The translations under genes were made by a program, and so were the position numbers. The notes beneath the pieces were generated by a model. It worked only from the letters and a program-made list of their open reading frames with translations. It searched no databases and had not been told where the DNA came from. Shown piece by piece: positions 32,155 to 44,121 of a stretch of 64,000 nt of DNA. How positions within the stretch are numbered: position 1 is the first letter of the stretch; each line of letters opens with the position of its first letter. The DNA is from Platerodrilus igneus (Eukaryota > Arthropoda > Insecta > Coleoptera > Lycidae), in NCBI GenBank assembly GCA_036346225.1, contig JARFIW010001088.1, positions 3,548,501 through 3,612,500 of the forward strand. The letters run 5' to 3'.

Positions 32155-34590
32155 CTAGGATGAAATGTCAGTAGGGAATGGGCAAATCTTGGAGAAGGAA
32201 CGTTTGATGACTCCAGATGCAGTGCGAATAGAGGCCACCCTAGCAATCCCATCCATACCATGATGCAGTGCTATTACTCTTCCTAACTTCCACTTGGTGG
32301 GAGGTTGATTATCTTCTTTGATGAGAACTAAAGAGTCAATTTTCAACTCGGATAAATGCGCCTTCCATCTTGTGCGATGTTGCAGCTGCGAAATGTACTC
32401 CTTACTCCATCTTTCCCAGAAATGCTGCTGCATAGCTTGTACGGCTTGGTAAACTGTCAAGCGTGAAGCAGGAATTGATGTAACATCAGGGTCAGGGCAT
32501 GAAGTTAATGAATGTCCAATTAAAAAGTGAGCGGATGTCAAAGGATCTAGATCGTTGGGGTCAGTGGATAGGGGGGTTAAGGGCCTGGAATTTAAAATTG
32601 CCTCTATTTGTATCAATAGTGTAGACAGCTCCTCATAGGTCAAGATGGAGTTGCCTACTACTCTTTTTAAATGGTGTTTGACTGAACGCACTCCAGCTTC
32701 CCATAATCCTCCAAAATGAGGTGAATGTGGAGGAATAAAATGCCAATATATATCATTACGAGCAGTAGATTCTAGAATATCCATTTTCTGGTTCTTTAAA
32801 AAATTGCCTAATTCCTTTAACTCAGAATTCGCACCAACAAAATTTGTGCCATTGTCGGAATATATATTACTTGGCAAACCCCTACGGGCAACAAATCTTC
32901 TTAGAGAAAGTAAAAATGTGTTGGTGGATAGATCAGTTACAAGTTCAAGGTGAACTGCCTTCGTAACGAAGCACACAAATAGACACAAGTATGCCTTTGA
33001 GGTTTTATAACCACGACCTTTACGGTCCTTGATGGTGAAGGGGCCTGCATAATCAACACCAACAGTGGAGAACGGTAAAGCAGGCTGAGTGCGAGATAAA
33101 GGAAGGTTTCCCATGATTGGAGAAGTTGTCTTGGCAGAAAATCGATAGCATCTAAAACAGCTATGAACAACTTGCTTAGATAAGTTGCGACCTGAAGTAA
33201 TCCAGTATCGTTCCCTAACAATTGAGAGCAAAAGCTGAGGACCCGCATGATGATTATGCAAATGATTATGCACCATTATGAGTTTGGCTAAATGTTGTTT
33301 GTTAGAGAGCAAGATGGGATGACGTTTAGAGAACTCGTACTTGGAATCCTTAAGTCTACCTCCGTCGCGAAGAATTTCATTGGAATCAAGGAAAGGATTT
33401 AACATTAATATAGTGCTAGAAGGCTTGATTGATTTATTGTGTTTGAGATTGTCGAGTTCAATTGGAAAACTCTCCGATTGTGAGATTTTTACTAAAAGTA
33501 TAGTAGCATTCTCTAGTTCCTTGGAGGTTAGAGAACCAAAACGTCTCATAGGGCTAGGATTGCGGCAGTTGTGCACAAAACGCAAGGAATAGGCTACAAT
33601 GCCTATTAATTTTTTAAGAACAGAATGGTTTGCAATGATAATGAAATCATTACAAAAGGTGGTAAAAGACTGGATTCCTTTCTTGAACTCTGGAAGTCCC
33701 TCAGGAATGGGACTAGGAGGAGGCCATGAACCTTTATTTTCATTCAGCCAGTGTGGACCAGCCCACCACAAAGATGATTCAATAAGTTGAGGCGGAGAGG
33801 TGCCTCGAGAGAGTATATCGGCAGGATTGTCCTTGGTTGGAACATGACGCCAAGTACAATGGGGCGTTAAATCCTGGATTTCCGCAACACGATTACAAAC
33901 AAACGTTTTCATGAGATTAGGTGCTGTGTTGAGCCACCCGAGCACTATTGTAGAATCAGACCAAAGAATTTGTCGCGTGACATTTATATTGAGTGCTTTA
34001 CACACAGTTGAGTAAAGTCTAGCGAGTAGGGTAGCAGCACAAAGTTCTAATCTTGGGACCGTAAGAGGCTTTAATGGTGCAACCTTTGATTTAGCACATA
34101 GTAAATTAATGCGAATGGTACCATCCTGACCAGTAGATTTAAGGTATATGCATGCGCCATATGCATGCACAGATGCATCTGAGAAGCCGTGGAGCTCTAC
34201 CTCAATTGAATGGGAGCATAAAACGTGACGTGGAATTCTGAAATTGTTAAGAGTGGCCATGTCTTGGCAAAATGATAACCACCTTTTACTTACATGATGT
34301 GGCACAAGATCATCCCATGATAATTTTTCTAACCATAATAATTGCAGTAAGATTTTTATCAAAATGGTACATGGCCCCAGAAGCCCTAGAGGGTCAAAAA
34401 TTTGTGATAGGCCAGAGAGAATAGCTCGTTTGGTGATAACGTCAAACGTAGGAGTAGAAATTGAGTACATGAACACATCATCGTGAAATGACCACAATAG
34501 GCCAAGGGTGTGTGTTTTCGTGTGAACCAAATTCATAAACACCTGGATGTGTATCGACCTTATCAATATGGCAAAGAACTTGAGGATCAT
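32155..34590 (-). pseudogene. BEL pol: RNase H, integrase and C-terminal domain
   Basis: 811-residue open frame. RNase H has HGFSDAS with an aspartate near residue 138, ILWSDSTIVLGWL near 212 and TKDNPADILSRG near 253. The integrase zinc-binding part is about 437-481, with paired His and CFRC. Its catalytic triad is Asp in VGVDYAGPF (about 513), Asp in YSDNGTNF (about 579) and Glu in GGLWEAGVRS (about 631). The BEL-specific C-terminal domain spans about 720-805 (FWERWSKEYI, KWKLGRVIALHHG). All catalytic residues are present. The first 20 or so residues are out of phase: the true upstream sequence is in the frame at 34478-34984, joined by a frameshift near 34520. The integrase would insert the copy with a 5-bp stagger. 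Confidence 0.93.
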
Positions 34591-34993
34591 TTGCTATCCA
34601 TTTGCGTAGCCTAAAACCACCACTGGAACACATTGATGATAAGACATGACAAAGGGTTTTTGCCGAATCGAAACAATCAGATCCGGTTAACAGATCGTCA
34701 ACATAAAAGTCCTCCCTTATGGCTCGGGAAGCATCTGGATAAGAAGCTTCACATTCAATACCAAGTTGAAAAAGGCTGCGAATTGCCAAGAATGAGGCAG
34801 AGGCAGTGCCATACGTGACCGTGTTTAAATTATACACCTTAAGTGCAGAGTGCGGTGAAGATCTCCAAAGAATACGTTGAAGTGGTCTCTGACTTAGTTC
34901 GACAAGCACCTGTCGATACATTTTCTCGATGTCTGCAGATATTGCATATTCATGTTTTCTGAATCGGATTAGAATTGAAAACAAATCTTGTTA
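34478..34993 (-). pseudogene. BEL reverse transcriptase core
   Basis: Opens after an in-frame TAA at 34991-34993. It contains ISADIEKMYRQVLV, with the first catalytic aspartate, LNTVTYGTASASFLAIRSL, and FYVDDLLTG, the YVDD polymerase site at about residues 94-97. It ends out of phase after GVYEF; the continuing frame is 34590-32155. Copies element RNA into DNA. Motifs are intact, but the frame is broken on both sides. Confidence 0.9.
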
Positions 34994-35143
34994 GATAGTA
35001 GGACCAATCATTTGTATACTATTAAGTGAATGTCCACTAGCAGTTACAGCAGAGCCATCAAAAACCACACGTAGCTTTGTAGTAAGGCTCGTTTCCTTTA
35101 ATACCCCGTGATGAGGTAAGTAGTAAGACATTTCAGAATCAAT

Positions 35144-35581
35144 TTATTGAACCTTAGTCATATGACCTAATTGTTCATATTCTTCCATGAACGAAATATA
35201 TTGTTCACGTAGAGTTGAATTGGCTTGAAGCCTTCTCTCTAACGAAAAAAAACGTCTTGTTGCCGTTTGCAATGAGTCACCCAAAACAGATGGTGATTGC
35301 TCAAAGGGAATTGTTACAATAAAGCGCCCATCAGAGGCACGTTTAGTTGTTTTGATGAAAAGGGCTTCACACGATTTCTCTTCCTGAGAAAATGTCTTTT
35401 CTGTAGTAGACTGTTCAACTTCCCAGAATCTAGCAAGCTGAGATTGTACGTCACATTGGGAAAGCTGACACTGCACTGAGTCACAATTTTTGCCGGGAAG
35501 AGGACCACTTACTACCCAGCCGAACTTGGTTTTTTGGAGCACTGGAATTTCTGGACCTAGACGAATTTGTCCTATGCACAT
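35144..35581 (-). pseudogene. BEL segment between protease and RT
   Basis: In phase with the gag frame (distance divisible by three). Contains MCIGQIRLGPEIPVLQKTKF, GWVVSGPL and RFWEVEQ, the conserved stretch between protease and RT in BEL polyproteins. TAA stops lie at both ends: 35621-35623 upstream and 35144-35146 downstream. Beyond the latter, LPHHGVLKE and LRVVFDGSA are still in phase. Confidence 0.85.
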
Positions 35582-35620
35582 AAGGTTCCAAAATTCAGAC
35601 GAACCTATGAGGATGTCAAT

Positions 35621-37264
35621 TTACCCAGGCTTGTAGTACAGAGGATCCGACAAGCGAATATTGTTCGGGATGCAAATGCGATTAGTGTCCACCTGAAACC
35701 CAGGTAAGGCATTGGTGATGCAATCTATTACTAGACACGAAAGATTTATCTTGAATGGAGAATGTTGAGCTGACAATTGCACGTTGCATTTGGAATGAAC
35801 TTGAGAAGAAGCTGAGGATAAACCTGTTACGCTGACCTTGACCGGTGCCATTTGTAAATTTAATCTTTTACACATATTGAAAGTTATAAAATTTGACTGC
35901 GAAGCAGAGTCAAGCAAAATCCTTACAGAGTGAGTTTTGTTTGAAAAATCACAAGCGAGGGCTGTAGCGGTTGGAAGCAAAACTTGAACAGTGTTCGATG
36001 CAAATGCTGATACAGATTGACTGGCTTTATTTGAAGGTTCTGATTCTTGAGTTGGATTGACCTTAGTTTGATCATGTAAGAGAGTATGATGTCTTGATTT
36101 GCAAATTCGACATGCATACTTAGAGGAACATTGCTGACTCAAATGTCCCCGTGAAAGACAATTATAACACAGATTCAGATCCTTTACTTTAGAGGACCTG
36201 CTTGTAGCTGATAGTTTTAAAAAATCGTTACACCTGTAGAGGGAGCGTGTGTTGCTACAAAATGCACACGAGTAGGTGTTGGTTACAAATGTTTTCGCTA
36301 TGTGCCTAGTTTTATCAGGACCCACTTTATCCTGTTTTAAATTGAGTGTTTCTAACAAATCCGCAGTGTTTCTTAGAAAGCCCTTAAACTCATCAAGGGT
36401 GGGTAATTCTGTGCCAGAAGTGTTTTTAAGGGTTTTCCATTGCCTTGCGGTGTGAGGATCAAGTTTGTTTGTCATTAAATGTATTACAAGCGTATCGAAA
36501 AGCTCTTGTGTTTCCGATAATGATTTGAGCGCATTGACATGCTTAAATAACATGTCATGCAGGTGACGGAGTTTCTTAGCTGATTCCTTACCCAACGATT
36601 CTAGATTCAGTATCGATTTGATGTGGTTATACACAAGCATTCGTGGGTTGTTATACCTTTGACAAAGACTTCTCCACGCTAAAGCATAATTTTCTGATGT
36701 AAACTCTAAAGATTTAATGGTGAGCAGTACGTCATGAGTCAACGAAGCGCGAAGATAATGAAATTTTTGGATATCAGTAATGGAGTCATTGTCATGAATT
36801 AAGCTCGCATACAGGTCTCTATATTCGAGCCAGCAGTCAATTTCCCCACTATACTTTGGAAGATTTATTATCGGAAGTTTTATAGCATTTTTGCTTGTAG
36901 AAGCTTGGTTGCTATCAGAAATGCTTGTACCTATAGGCGACTGTGGCCGTAGTGGATGTGGATTGATTTTATCACACAAGTATTCTACAGACGAGATTGT
37001 TGCATAATAAAGATCAGTAAACTCTTCTTGAGTGGCATATTCAACATTTGGATCCTCAGCTTGAACTTCAATTTGTAATTGAATATCGTTAAATTGAGTT
37101 AGCAAGGGCATCGCACTATTGAGCCGTTTTTGAAGTTCAATTAAAACCTTTGGCGGTTCTGCCAATTTGTTGATTATAAATTCGGCATCAATTTTTTCGA
37201 TATATTTTGAAAAATTAGTAAGATTGCGTGTAATAGACGCCCTTTGTAGTTTTAAAGTATTCAT
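35621..37264 (-). pseudogene. BEL Gag and aspartic protease
   Basis: 547 residues from ATG to an in-frame TAA. Residues about 136-300 match the BEL Gag domain (LPKYSGEIDCWLEYRDLY, IQKFHYLRASL). A zinc knuckle CYNCLSRGHLSQQC (CX2CX4HX4C) lies at about 366-379, and a second Cys/His cluster, CRICKSRHHTLLH, at about 385-396. The protease active site RILLDSASQSNF is near 449-459, with Ser in place of the usual third-position Gly. Gag packages RNA, and the protease processes the polyprotein. The frame ends within the protease-RT linker after LYYKPG, where relatives continue; hence pseudogene by strict reading, though Gag is whole. Confidence 0.9.
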
Positions 37265-37903
37265 TGTGAAAATGTTTTTTAAGAAACGAAAAATGCGTAT
37301 AATAGCAGTATCTATTTATATTACAGTGTTTAGTACAACACCATAAACAAATGTGAAAATGAAATGGACAAAATTTCCATAAATTAATGTCAATTATAGT
37401 AACACCAAAATTAAAATTTTAAGCATGCAGAAATTGGAAAATTGGTGTGAAATATGCAGACATTTTAATAATGTTTGGTTCAAATTCCAAATAATTCGGG
37501 AAAGAGTGAGCAGGCAACAGTCCATTGACCCACCCAACCTAACCTTGATAAGATGCCCAACACTATCTACAAAACAGAAGAATTACAATGAGTTATGGAG
37601 GTAGAGGATTAGAAAGAAACGTTGGTAGGACTCACCTCTAACTGGTCTGCTGTTTTTAGTGCATTAAACTTGTTATTCATACCCAGAATTGCAAGAAAGT
37701 TGTCCTTGAGCATTAAATTCTTTCTTGAATTTATGCTACTGCAAAATGTTTTATTTCCTCACTTATTGTCTTTTCTGATTTTCTTTTTGTAAATAACGAG
37801 TGTAAAATTGCAGGTCCGATTTCATTTAAAATACTGAAGTTAGTGGAAGTAATTTTGTAATGCTGAATTCCTTATTGTATTAAATATGGCTCGAAGTCTA
37901 CCA
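37265..37903 (-). other. BEL leader and primer-binding region
   Basis: Non-coding leader between the 5' LTR and gag. Directly inside the LTR the minus strand reads TGGTAGACTTCGAGCCAT, starting with TGG as a primer-binding site should; the tRNA is not identified. Confidence 0.6.
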
Positions 37904-38227
37904 TGTTAGATGCTTGATGATCTATATTGTTACTTAATGAAGCTTGATACGAAGGACCTGTAAAAGTATATAAACAAAACTGACTTGCACTTGAACAATC
38001 TTTAATTTGCTAATCTTGAAAATAGTAAACGTGTACAAATTATTTGAAACAAATCGCACGCCATGCTTTCTCGGCGGCGGGAAAACAACAACGTCTTGCT
38101 GAGAACGCATGCTCATAATTAAGAAAACATGTAAATTCGCAAGCCGTCACTAGAGGGCGAGCGCGCTAAATTTAAACATGAAATAATAATTCATAAATTA
38201 ATTTACAGCATGAAAAAGGGCTAAACA
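37904..38227 (-). repeat. 5' LTR of the BEL element
   Basis: 324 bp, one base different by eye from 31722-32045. Followed on the right by the duplicated AAAAC at 38228-38232. Confidence 0.9.
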
Positions 38228-39520
38228 AAAACCGTATAGCAAAAATATAAGGGGCGAAGGAGGAATAGAAAAAGTGGTTAGATGGCAAGAATATATAGGC
38301 AATTTATATGCAGGACAGGAACTAGAAGCACTAGAACAGGAATCATATATTGAAAAGATGACTTGAAATATCCTATACTCAGTGGTGAGATCGAATTAGT
38401 ATTAAAAATAATAGGGCACCGGTTATAAATAAGATACAAACAGAAACTCTAAACTCCCCTGGATAAGCACTAACAGAACGTATTTTCCAATTTGAAAGTT
38501 ATATGTATGAGACAGGCGAAATACCAAAAGATTTAAAAAAAAAGGTGTGGATAGATGTGAAAACTTTCCAACAATAAATTTGACAGCAAAAGTGTCAAAA
38601 ATATTACCTAAAATTGTACAAAGACGGATGGAAAAACGGACAAAAGAAATACTAGGAGAAGATCAATTTGGGTTTAGTTGAAACAGAGGAACACGGGAGG
38701 CCAGTTTAGTTGTAAGGGTGTTGATGGAAAAAACAACAGCAAAAGCAGAAAACGTGTATATAGGGTTTGTAGATCTAGAAAAAGCATTCGACAATGGGTA
38801 AATTGGAAAATTTTTCGAAATATTCAAAAAGATTGGTATGTGTTATAGGGATAGACGAATAGTACATACTTTGTACAAAGAGCAAACAGCGGTAATAGAA
38901 TTAGAGCAGGAACGTGGAGAAGTAAATATTAGGAAGGGGCGAGACAGGGATGTGCCCTATCCTCGTTAATTATTAACTTGTATATCGAAGAGGTAATGAA
39001 TGCTGTCAAATGCAGAAGAACATTTGGAATTATTACGCACGGACAAACGTTTGATATGCTTCGATTTGCAGATAGTTAGAAGCAGCTTTTAGCGACGTAG
39101 AAACAGTACTAACATAGGGATATGGTATGAAAATTAACAATGATAAAACTAAAGTATTAGTATGTAAAGCAGGAATAAATAAGTCAAAAAAAAAGTGACG
39201 CTATAGACATATGATGGATATATCATGAACAGACAAAGTTACGAACAAGAAGGTTCTCGAAATGATAGGGGAAAAAAGAAATATATGAAAAACAGTAAAT
39301 AGGAGAGATAGGATGATATGACACATACTAAGGGCTGCACGAATACTGCGTAATTTATTAAAAGCAGAAAAAGGAAAAAAGAGGTAGACCTAGATTAGAC
39401 TATTGCACACAGATACTAAAAGACGTAGGCTGTGAAATTTTCAGGGAAATGTGTAGGTTAGCTCAGAATAGGAAAAAATGTAGGTACGCATCCAATCAGT
39501 TCTAGCACTCAAGACCTAGT
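38228..39520 (+). mobile_element. LINE copy D, right part
   Basis: Resumes the LINE after the BEL element (CCGTATAGCAAAAATATAAG). RT blocks in broken frames: EDQFGFS near 38660, VYIGFVDLEKAFDN near 38760, the GARQGCALSS-like block near 38940, then RFAD near 39060 followed at once by a deletion that removes the catalytic aspartates. Ends with the conserved ASNQF-like block near 39500. Inactive. Confidence 0.82.
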
Positions 39521-40769
39521 GATTATACATCGGTAAGAAAGTGTTTGCGGATCTATGTTTATATGAATTTCTAGTCATCAAATAAGCCAAAGCATTACAC
39601 CCTTCAGTACGTACACGATATTTAGGAACACCCTGTATATACATGTGTTTTTAATGGTGTTTGGCCTTTTTTTCAGATTCTATTATACTAAAACGGACTA
39701 TTGAAGTTACAATTCTTAGAATATTGCTGACATCATATCCATACAAATAGACCAAAGCGGTAATGATTAAAAATAAACCTATCTGTACCAGTAAGTATCT
39801 TATTTATCGTTTACAATTTTAAGAAATTTATTTCAAGCTGGAGGCCTTTGCGTTATCAAGTACAAAAGAGGAAATACCTGGTGCTAAGGTAGATAGAACA
39901 AAGGAATTTTTGTTGTATCTTTAAAAAAGTTTGAGTTTAAAATTCAGTTAGTGTTTTAAGGTTAAGGACCCGTAAATACTCTAATATGTTAAAACTGTAA
40001 AGTGCATGTTCAATGTCATGTAACCCTGTATAACATACCATGAATAACAAATAACAGAGGCACAAAAACAACATATTGAATTAAGCTATATATTTAATGT
40101 ACATGTACACACGTACTGTTTCTTTTTTTTTAATTTAAATTTATAAACGCGGATGTAATTTCGAAACAATAAGAAGGTGCCTGTTACATTCGTAAGAGCA
40201 ATTTTTCTTCATTTCAATTTTAAAGTTATGTATTTCATAACAAATATCTATATTTACATTATATTCACTACGTGATAATTGAATAATACCTTAATTGTGT
40301 AATTTCGGTACGGTATATGGAATTATTGCTACATTATTTGATTGTGATTATTATTAATAGGTCAGACATTTCCTATATAATTTAATTAAGATTGGAAAAA
40401 GTTATATCAGGCGTTGACTAATTGAATTTATTGATATTGATAATTCGATTCGAAAGCCGAAAACGATTATTGAAAAGCTTATAAAAGGTAAACAACTGTA
40501 TCGCTTAAACACCTGTTTCACTTATAAGTCGAGATATCAAACTAGCATAAAATGGGTTTGCAATATAAATATGTCACTATGCATTTTTAAATGAAATCTA
40601 TAAGCGCGCAACCTCAGCGTAATCAACGCTTTTTTCTGTTAATAATACGTATTTGTACTGTTTATACCATATTATTTAAAAACTAATGATGTACAGAGGC
40701 TAACCAAGGTAGAATGCTTCTCGATGCATAAATTGAAACGCTGCCTTTGAGTTAAGTGAATACAGAATG
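39521..40769. other. No gene recognised
   Basis: AT-rich, all frames closed, no recognisable repeat. Confidence 0.55.
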
Positions 40770-41234
40770 TCTCACAAAAAGGGTTACAATGTTTGAACTT
40801 TAATAATTCGAACAAAAACAACAATTCTATGATTTTCTTGTCACAAGAATGGTCAAAACATTACTGATGGTGGATGTTTAGTATTAAGGACGTTTAAAAT
40901 TTCCTTCATTGGTAGAAAGACATGGTCTGGAACGCTGTGGAATAGATTCATAAACATGTGAAAACTTTCCTTAAGAATGGATTCACGGTCAATTACAATC
41001 GTCTCTCTCATGGCCTCCAGCGTATGTGGTTTTGTGGTGTAGACGGCGTTCTTCAAAGTACTCAACACGTATAGTCTAACAGGCTTAGATCTAAAGATCA
41101 GGGTGGCTACTCGACATTTTGTCGGAACCTCGCAACAAATATCCATCCAGATATTGCCACACGTCTCGATGGTAATGTGACGTGAGTCGTCTTGTTGCAA
41201 AAAAGTTAGCCAAAAGCGAGTTGAGCTCGCACTA
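40770..41234 (-). pseudogene. DDE transposase relic, C-terminal part
   Basis: The frame 41251-40853 contains FLQQDDSRHITIE, STLKNAVYTTKPHTLEAMRE and a NLFHSVPDHVF tail. This resembles the end of IS630/Tc1-mariner-like insect transposases, where an FxQDGAPxH motif is followed by a LWGxLK..VY block. The expected second and third catalytic residues are not preserved. Family assignment is by motif memory. Its N-terminus seems to be at 41906-42112, beyond the MITE. Confidence 0.55.
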
Positions 41235-41896
41235 TTAGGGTTCCGTACCAATACTACAGTGAGCGATCAATAAACCAAATTAAGCGGTTTTTATTTTTTA
41301 TGTATATTTAAATTTTATCCAAATTTGACTGTGATAACTGAAAAATGAATATATTGGCCTTATTCTGGTACATTAGTAAATACGTTATCTATTACTGCGT
41401 TTAAAAATTTTTTTCCCAGCAACCATTACACTGTCAAAAAAACCTGCAGTTTTCCGATAATCTATGACTCAATAGCTACTATCCCTATTAAAATAAAAAT
41501 TTTACCTTTGGAAATATAGGGAAACAGGGGGGGGCGGTCATTTTTGGCACATTTTGAGCTATATCATGAAGACTACTGGACCGAAAGTTATAAAAAAAAT
41601 TTTTTAGAAGCCTTTTAGAATCCTCTTTCAACTGATACCTCACACGATATATTTATTAAAACTTTTTTTTCTTTTGACCGAATTAACCTCCGTCATTTTA
41701 ATCTAAAAATATTTTTTTTCTATTTTCTGATTGTCGATATATGTGCGCGCCATAAAGACCTAGCATTGTGCCAAATTTCAAATTCCTACGTTACATAGTT
41801 TTCGAGAAAAACCTTTGTGACAGACGGTCGGACGGACGGACACGAGAGTGATCTTATAAAGGTTTCGGCTATACCTTATAAGGTATGGAACCCTAA
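41235..41896. mobile_element. 662-bp MITE with TTAGGGTTCC ends
   Basis: Ends TTAGGGTTCCGTACC (41235-41249) and GGTATGGAACCCTAA (41882-41896) are inverted with one mismatch. The right end follows a GACAGACGGTCGGACGGACG run, a feature seen in a common insect repeat type. No coding capacity. It sits between the two halves of the transposase relic. No clear target duplication. Confidence 0.72.
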
Positions 41897-41905
41897 AAAT
41901 AATCC

Positions 41906-42112
41906 TCAGCTGGATAGAGTTGTCGAACCGCTGACACAATTCTTTTCAGCAACATGATAAATATTGATTTCATCTTGACACACAATCTCTTCTTCAAACC
42001 ACACACGGTTCCTCTTCTCAAACTTGTCGTGTAATTTCGTAATTTGTAACGTTCCATCGAAATAATTATAATAATATTTCATTATAACAGTCTCTGAATT
42101 AGTAAATCCCAC
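41906..42112 (-). pseudogene. DDE transposase relic, N-terminal part
   Basis: 68-residue frame starting MGFTNSETVIM with FDGTLQ and LHDKFEKRNRV. The MxFTNxE start and spacing resemble the helix-turn-helix region that opens insect IS630-type transposases (the domain often listed as DUF4817). The middle of the protein is absent. Assignment is tentative and rests partly on its position beside the C-terminal piece. Confidence 0.4.
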
Positions 42113-43965
42113 CGATGTGGTTATGTTATTTCCTTTAAGTAATACTATTTTGAGGTTACATGCATTCTTAATTATTTCTGTATCTTATATGTTCATACTT
42201 ACAGGTTGTCAAATTCATTATAGCAGTTTTCAAGTATAAGTAATGATATCATAACTACTTTGTATTCTAAAATTATTACAGTTCTATAAGTCATTTGTTT
42301 TGATTAATAATGGATCACGCTGGCACAAAAAACATTATCATCTGGGCACGAAAACGTTCACACGCAAAATTGCGCTGCTTCAAAAAACGGTAATTTCTTC
42401 CCCCGGTTCTAGTTAATCTTTCCGTACGTCAATTTGACATGTTATATAGAAAAAACGACACAAATAATTTCAATTTGCAGTCTTAATTCATCTGTCCGAA
42501 TTTTATGGACAATATTTCAAATAGTTTTATGAAGAGAAGAATTTTTTATAGGCGACTTTATCTTTACATTCAGAAGAAATAACATGTAACTTGAGTAGGT
42601 TTTTTTACATCTAAGAAGGTATTGAAACGAATTTTTATAAACACTAAAACACCAGCCCTACATTGTGTGCCAGTGTAACATTTTTCTTAAATGGGCGCCA
42701 GTGAAGTGATTCTCTTCTTAATACCTATATCTGACTCTAGAAGTTGGGGGTCAGCAAAACAAAGTCTTCCGACGTAACTAGGGGTCTATTCCTTGGGTAG
42801 AGCTATGAGCAATGGGGGGGGGTAAGTCGAAATCTGTTGGGGTTATACTCAAACTAAAACAAATAGGCGCCACCAAGTCCGGATTGATTCACGTTAATGG
42901 CATGGCATATTTCTAAGGGCGGACGGGGAGACCCAAAGAAAAAAAGATCGCCTTCGCTGACAAAAAACTGTCTTAACAGAATAAGACGCTGTTCCTGTAA
43001 GAAAGTAAAATAATTAAATCAACATAGAATGGGAGCACTGTTTGTGTCCCGCAAATATACCTAAAGAAATATAAAAAAATATTTTCTATATAAGGGTGGT
43101 ATCAAAATACAACTCTTAAAGATATTAAATTTCGGTGGTTAGGTTTGATCACACTTGATCAAAATAAAAAACTTTAAGCTTGGATTAATAATTTACTCGA
43201 AAGAATCTGTTTATCTTTAAATAAAATTCAATGCAACAAAATTAAAAAAAATTACTTGAATTACTTTGTAAATTTAACATAAGGTTTATCAACCCTATTC
43301 ATGATCAAACACATTACAACAAAGTGTAACTTGTTACACCAATATTTTCTAACCCACTCAGATCTGTTTAGGTCAATTACATTATAGAAATTAAAATACA
43401 AATTTTTCTCTTAAGTTCGAAGTACTAATTTCAGTTTAAAATGAAAATGTTCACAAAAATATTCTTGTTTTCAAAGTCGGTAGTGACGCAGTGTTAAGCA
43501 TCTGCCATCACGGATACATGTGTCAACAACATATTTCAAACAAACAAATGATATAATTACACCTGTTATTGTAATTAACAGATTATATTCTTACAAAATC
43601 AAGTGAGTGAATTTTAAATTTAATACTGGGAATTTCAGCTTAGCAATAGTTGAAGCAAATAACAAATACGCACTTCTACACATCGAAACAAAATAGCGTG
43701 CTTCCTGAATGAAACAAAAGAATTTCTTAAAGCTACTACGAACCAAACAAAACTGCTTTCCAAGACAGGATTAGGAAGTGCATCGCCATGCGGCATTTAC
43801 TGCTTACATTCTATCAACGTAGCATCTCGGCTCGGAGCAACAAACGATCTTCTATTAATTAGATCAGCATTCTATCCTCTAAATACACATGGTAAAATGA
43901 AGTGGTTTTCTTAACGTCAATTCTCGTATTCAAAGTACTAACTGCATCGTAAATTGTAAATTAAA
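42113..43965. other. No gene recognised
   Basis: AT-rich; no open frame of note, no repeat boundary seen. A G-run (GGGGGGGG) lies near 42813. Confidence 0.55.
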
Positions 43966-44121
43966 TTCTTATCGCCTAAATTTTGTTGCCTACATTCATG
44001 TCGTTTAGATTCTCATCGCCTAAATTTTGTTGTCTACATTCATGTCGTTTCGATTCTCATCGCCTAAATTTTGTTGCCTACATTCATGTCGTTTAGATTC
44101 TCATCGCCTAAATTTTGTTGC
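43966..44121 (+). repeat. 44-bp tandem repeat, 3.5 copies
   Basis: Units start at 43966, 44010, 44054 and 44098 (partial). Each contains ATCGCCTAAATTTTGTTG and ACATTCATGTCGTTT. Units differ by one or two bases. The overlapping frames are not genes. Confidence 0.9.

Larger units (their letters stand above)
31722..38227 (-). mobile_element. BEL/Pao LTR retrotransposon, 6.5 kb, recent
   Basis: LTRs of 324 bp each, starting TGTT and ending AACA, flanked by the 5-bp duplication AAAAC (31717-31721 and 38228-38232) that restores LINE copy D when removed. The minus strand encodes Gag, aspartic protease, RT, RNase H, integrase and the BEL-specific C-terminal domain. The LTRs show one difference by eye (A/G at 31786 versus 37968), so the insertion is recent. 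Even so, the polyprotein frame carries three TAA stops and one frameshift. Confidence 0.95.

Noticed and set aside
35144..35623. TAA stops in the BEL element as recoded glutamine codons
   Set aside because: At least one stop is at a position that is not conserved as Gln in relatives, nothing else suggests an altered code, and a frameshift is also present.
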